The notes under the pieces: generated by a model
Told to the model about the DNA's origin: nothing
The model's input: only the letters and a program-made list of their open reading frames with translations
Database searches by the model: none
Made by a program: the position numbers and the translations under genes
Shown here: one piece after another, positions 62,094 through 64,000 of the stretch
How positions within the stretch are numbered: position 1 is the stretch's first letter
How the letters are laid out: each line of letters begins with the position of its first letter
Source: an uncultured Bacilli bacterium
GTDB lineage: Bacteria > Bacillota_I > Bacilli_A > ML615J-28 > CAG-313
DNA length: 64,000 bases
Direction: 5' to 3'
Assembly: GCA_949879765.1 (NCBI GenBank)
Contig: CATLBQ010000007.1
Span: 1 to 64,000 of the forward strand

Positions 62094-63314
62094 TTATCTT
62101 ACTGGAAATTGCTTAGTCAGTTGAAGAACCTCTGCTTTGATTTGCTCCAAACGCTCTTCATCATCAACAGATTGTAAGGCTTGATCAATCCAATCGGCAA
62201 TTTGAATCATTTCTTGTTCCTTCATTCCTCTAGATGTCAAAGCAGGTGTACCTAAGCGGATGCCACTTGTTACAAATGGGGATTCTGTATCATGCGGAAT
62301 AGTATTTTTATTGCATGTAATATGGACCCGGTCTAATACTTCCTCTGCCTTTTTTCCTGTAATGTTGGCTCCTGCTTTGACATTGACCAACATCAAGTGG
62401 TTATCCGTTCCACCACTTACCAAAGGATATCCTTTTTGCATTAACGCATTAGCTAATACTTTGGCATTTTGAACCACTTGTTTTTGATAAGTTTCAAAAG
62501 ATGGGTCTAATGCTTCCTTGAAAGCGACAGCTTTTGCAGCAATAATATGCATAAGTGGACCACCTTGGATTCTTGGGAAAACAGCTTTGTCTATTTTTTT
62601 AGCCAGTTCAGCATCATTGGTTAAAATAATACCCCCTCTTGGTCCTCTTAAGGTTTTATGAGTTGTAGAAGTGGTAATATGGGCATAAGGAATAGGACTC
62701 ATGTGTAGTTTTGCTGCAACCAGTCCCGCAATATGAGCCATATCTACCATCAAATAGGCTCCTACTTCGTCCGCAATTTCTCGAAACTTTTGAAAATCAA
62801 TTTCTCTAGGATAAGCACTTGCTCCAGTTACAATCAATTGAGGGTGTACTTCTTTGGCTATCTTTCTCACCTCATCATAATCAATATACCCTGCTTCATT
62901 CAAATAGTAGGGAACAAAATGATAATCTAATCCGGAAAAACTCAGTGCATGCCCATGGGTTAAATGTCCCCCATCAGTAAGGGCTAATCCCATAACAGTA
63001 TCCCCTTTTTCAATCATAGCCGCATAAGCTGCCATATTCGCTTGACTACCTGAATGGGGTTGAACATTCACATACTTAGCATCAAATAGCTTTTTCAGTC
63101 TTTCTTTAGCCACATTTTCAATTTTATCAACATATTCACATCCACCATAATATCGCTTTTTGGGGTATCCTTCTGCGTATTTATTGGTTAGTATTGAACC
63201 AGTTACAAAACGAACCTCTTCAGATGCATAATTTTCAGAAGCAATCAATTCTAAATGATCGTTTTGTCGCTTTTCTTCTTCTTCAATATAATGCCTAATT
63301 TCTAGGTCTTTCAT
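62094..63314 (-). CDS. glyA: Serine hydroxymethyltransferase (track start 63461; likely start MKDLEIRHY)
   Basis: [51 protein letters not shown]-lysine motif. Confidence 0.95.
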   Translation of the reverse strand: MKDLEIRHYIEEEEKRQNDHLELIASENYASEEVRFVTGSILTNKYAEGYPKKRYYGGCEYVDKIENVAKERLKKLFDAKYVNVQPHSGSQANMAAYAAMIEKGDTVMGLALTDGGHLTHGHALSFSGLDYHFVPYYLNEAGYIDYDEVRKIAKEVHPQLIVTGASAYPREIDFQKFREIADEVGAYLMVDMAHIAGLVAAKLHMSPIPYAHITTSTTHKTLRGPRGGIILTNDAELAKKIDKAVFPRIQGGPLMHIIAAKAVAFKEALDPSFETYQKQVVQNAKVLANALMQKGYPLVSGGTDNHLMLVNVKAGANITGKKAEEVLDRVHITCNKNTIPHDTESPFVTSGIRLGTPALTSRGMKEQEMIQIADWIDQALQSVDDEERLEQIKAEVLQLTKQFPVR

Positions 63315-63528
63315 ATGGTATTCCCTCTTTCTGTTTTCGTTGTTCGAATAAAACGGTAAAAAATCCAAATCCAAATAAACCAGTAGATAGATATCCCAAT
63401 AAAACAATCCAGTGCCTAAGGGATGGAACTTGCGCTTCTTGCACCAGACAAACAATGACATACAAACTCAAAAATAATATGACACCCATCACCACACTTA
63501 TATATCCAATGATTCGTTTATGCTTCAT
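63295..63528 (-). CDS. Small two-TM membrane protein
   Basis: ORF track; [22 protein letters not shown] and [22 protein letters not shown]. Confidence 0.5.
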   Translation of the reverse strand: MKHKRIIGYISVVMGVILFLSLYVIVCLVQEAQVPSLRHWIVLLGYLSTGLFGFGFFTVLFEQRKQKEGIPYERPRN

Positions 63529-64000
63529 CTGTATTCACCTGTTTGATATTCTCGCCAATGGCAAGAGCAGTTTTCACAATCTGTCCTGTTATTTCTAATG
63601 TAATATCACTTTGAATATGATTATTAAAAAACATAATACTTCCCCCATCTACGTCCATTTGGACGGTTTTCCCATCTAAATCATTGATAATCCACTTACC
63701 ATTTGTGGTTTTCGTTGTCGTTTCTGAAATGGTATTTTGAGTCATCTCGATGGTTGTTTTTTGAACTGTACTATGAAAACTTTTCATAGTTGATTCAAGT
63801 ATTTCTACCTTACCACTTTTTAAAGTTGCTTCCACCACACAAGCGCTCACAAATGCATTGTATGCATCTATCTTTTGTTGTACTTTTTCATCTTCAGAAG
63901 TTGCTGTAGTATTTTGACCCAATTGATGCATATATACCGTTGTATGTTCTGTAGAGAGTTGATATAACTTGGTTTTTAAACAATTGATTTGAACAATATC
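63518..64000 (-). CDS. Hypothetical protein, likely continuing past the right edge
   Basis: The track ORF begins at an internal ATG (63931), but the same frame stays open to 64000 (DIVQINCLKTKLYQLSTEHTTVYMHQLGQN). Confidence 0.45.
   Translation of the reverse strand, partial: DIVQINCLKTKLYQLSTEHTTVYMHQLGQNTTATSEDEKVQQKIDAYNAFVSACVVEATLKSGKVEILESTMKSFHSTVQKTTIEMTQNTISETTTKTTNGKWIINDLDGKTVQMDVDGGSIMFFNNHIQSDITLEITGQIVKTALAIGENIKQVNTDEA

Noticed and set aside
1-64000. CRISPR arrays, transposases, integrases, prophage
   Set aside because: No regularly spaced short direct repeats and no transposase, integrase or phage structural motifs were found in the translated ORFs.

Overview
This is a low-GC Bacillota-like chromosomal window; an Erysipelotrichia/RF39-type host is my inference. 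Most genes are on the minus strand and the sequence is AT-rich with many intrinsic hairpin terminators. Housekeeping genes include rsuA-like pseudouridine synthase, M18 and M29 aminopeptidases, ABC-F ATPase, rpmE, murA, aspA, DegV/TetR, tRNA-Gly(GCC), YebC, typA/bipA, LD-carboxypeptidase, MazG-like, TrkH/TrkA and glyA. Accessory content of most interest: (1) a giant 4247-aa protein with a CvpA-like N-terminal membrane module and about 4000 aa of degenerate helical repeats, next to a 1001-aa protein of the same architecture. (2) A large RHS/YD-repeat gene running off the left edge, broken by one in-frame TAA. (3) A frameshifted YwqJ-like deaminase toxin tip directly followed by a SUKH-like immunity gene, which is absent from the ORF track. 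(4) An ECF sigma / membrane anti-sigma-like / atypical subtilase (Glu in place of the catalytic Asp) neighbourhood. (5) A CD-NTase-like protein with degenerate catalytic acidic residues and a possible RNase H-like C-terminal domain. All family assignments come from reading motifs by eye; no searches were run.
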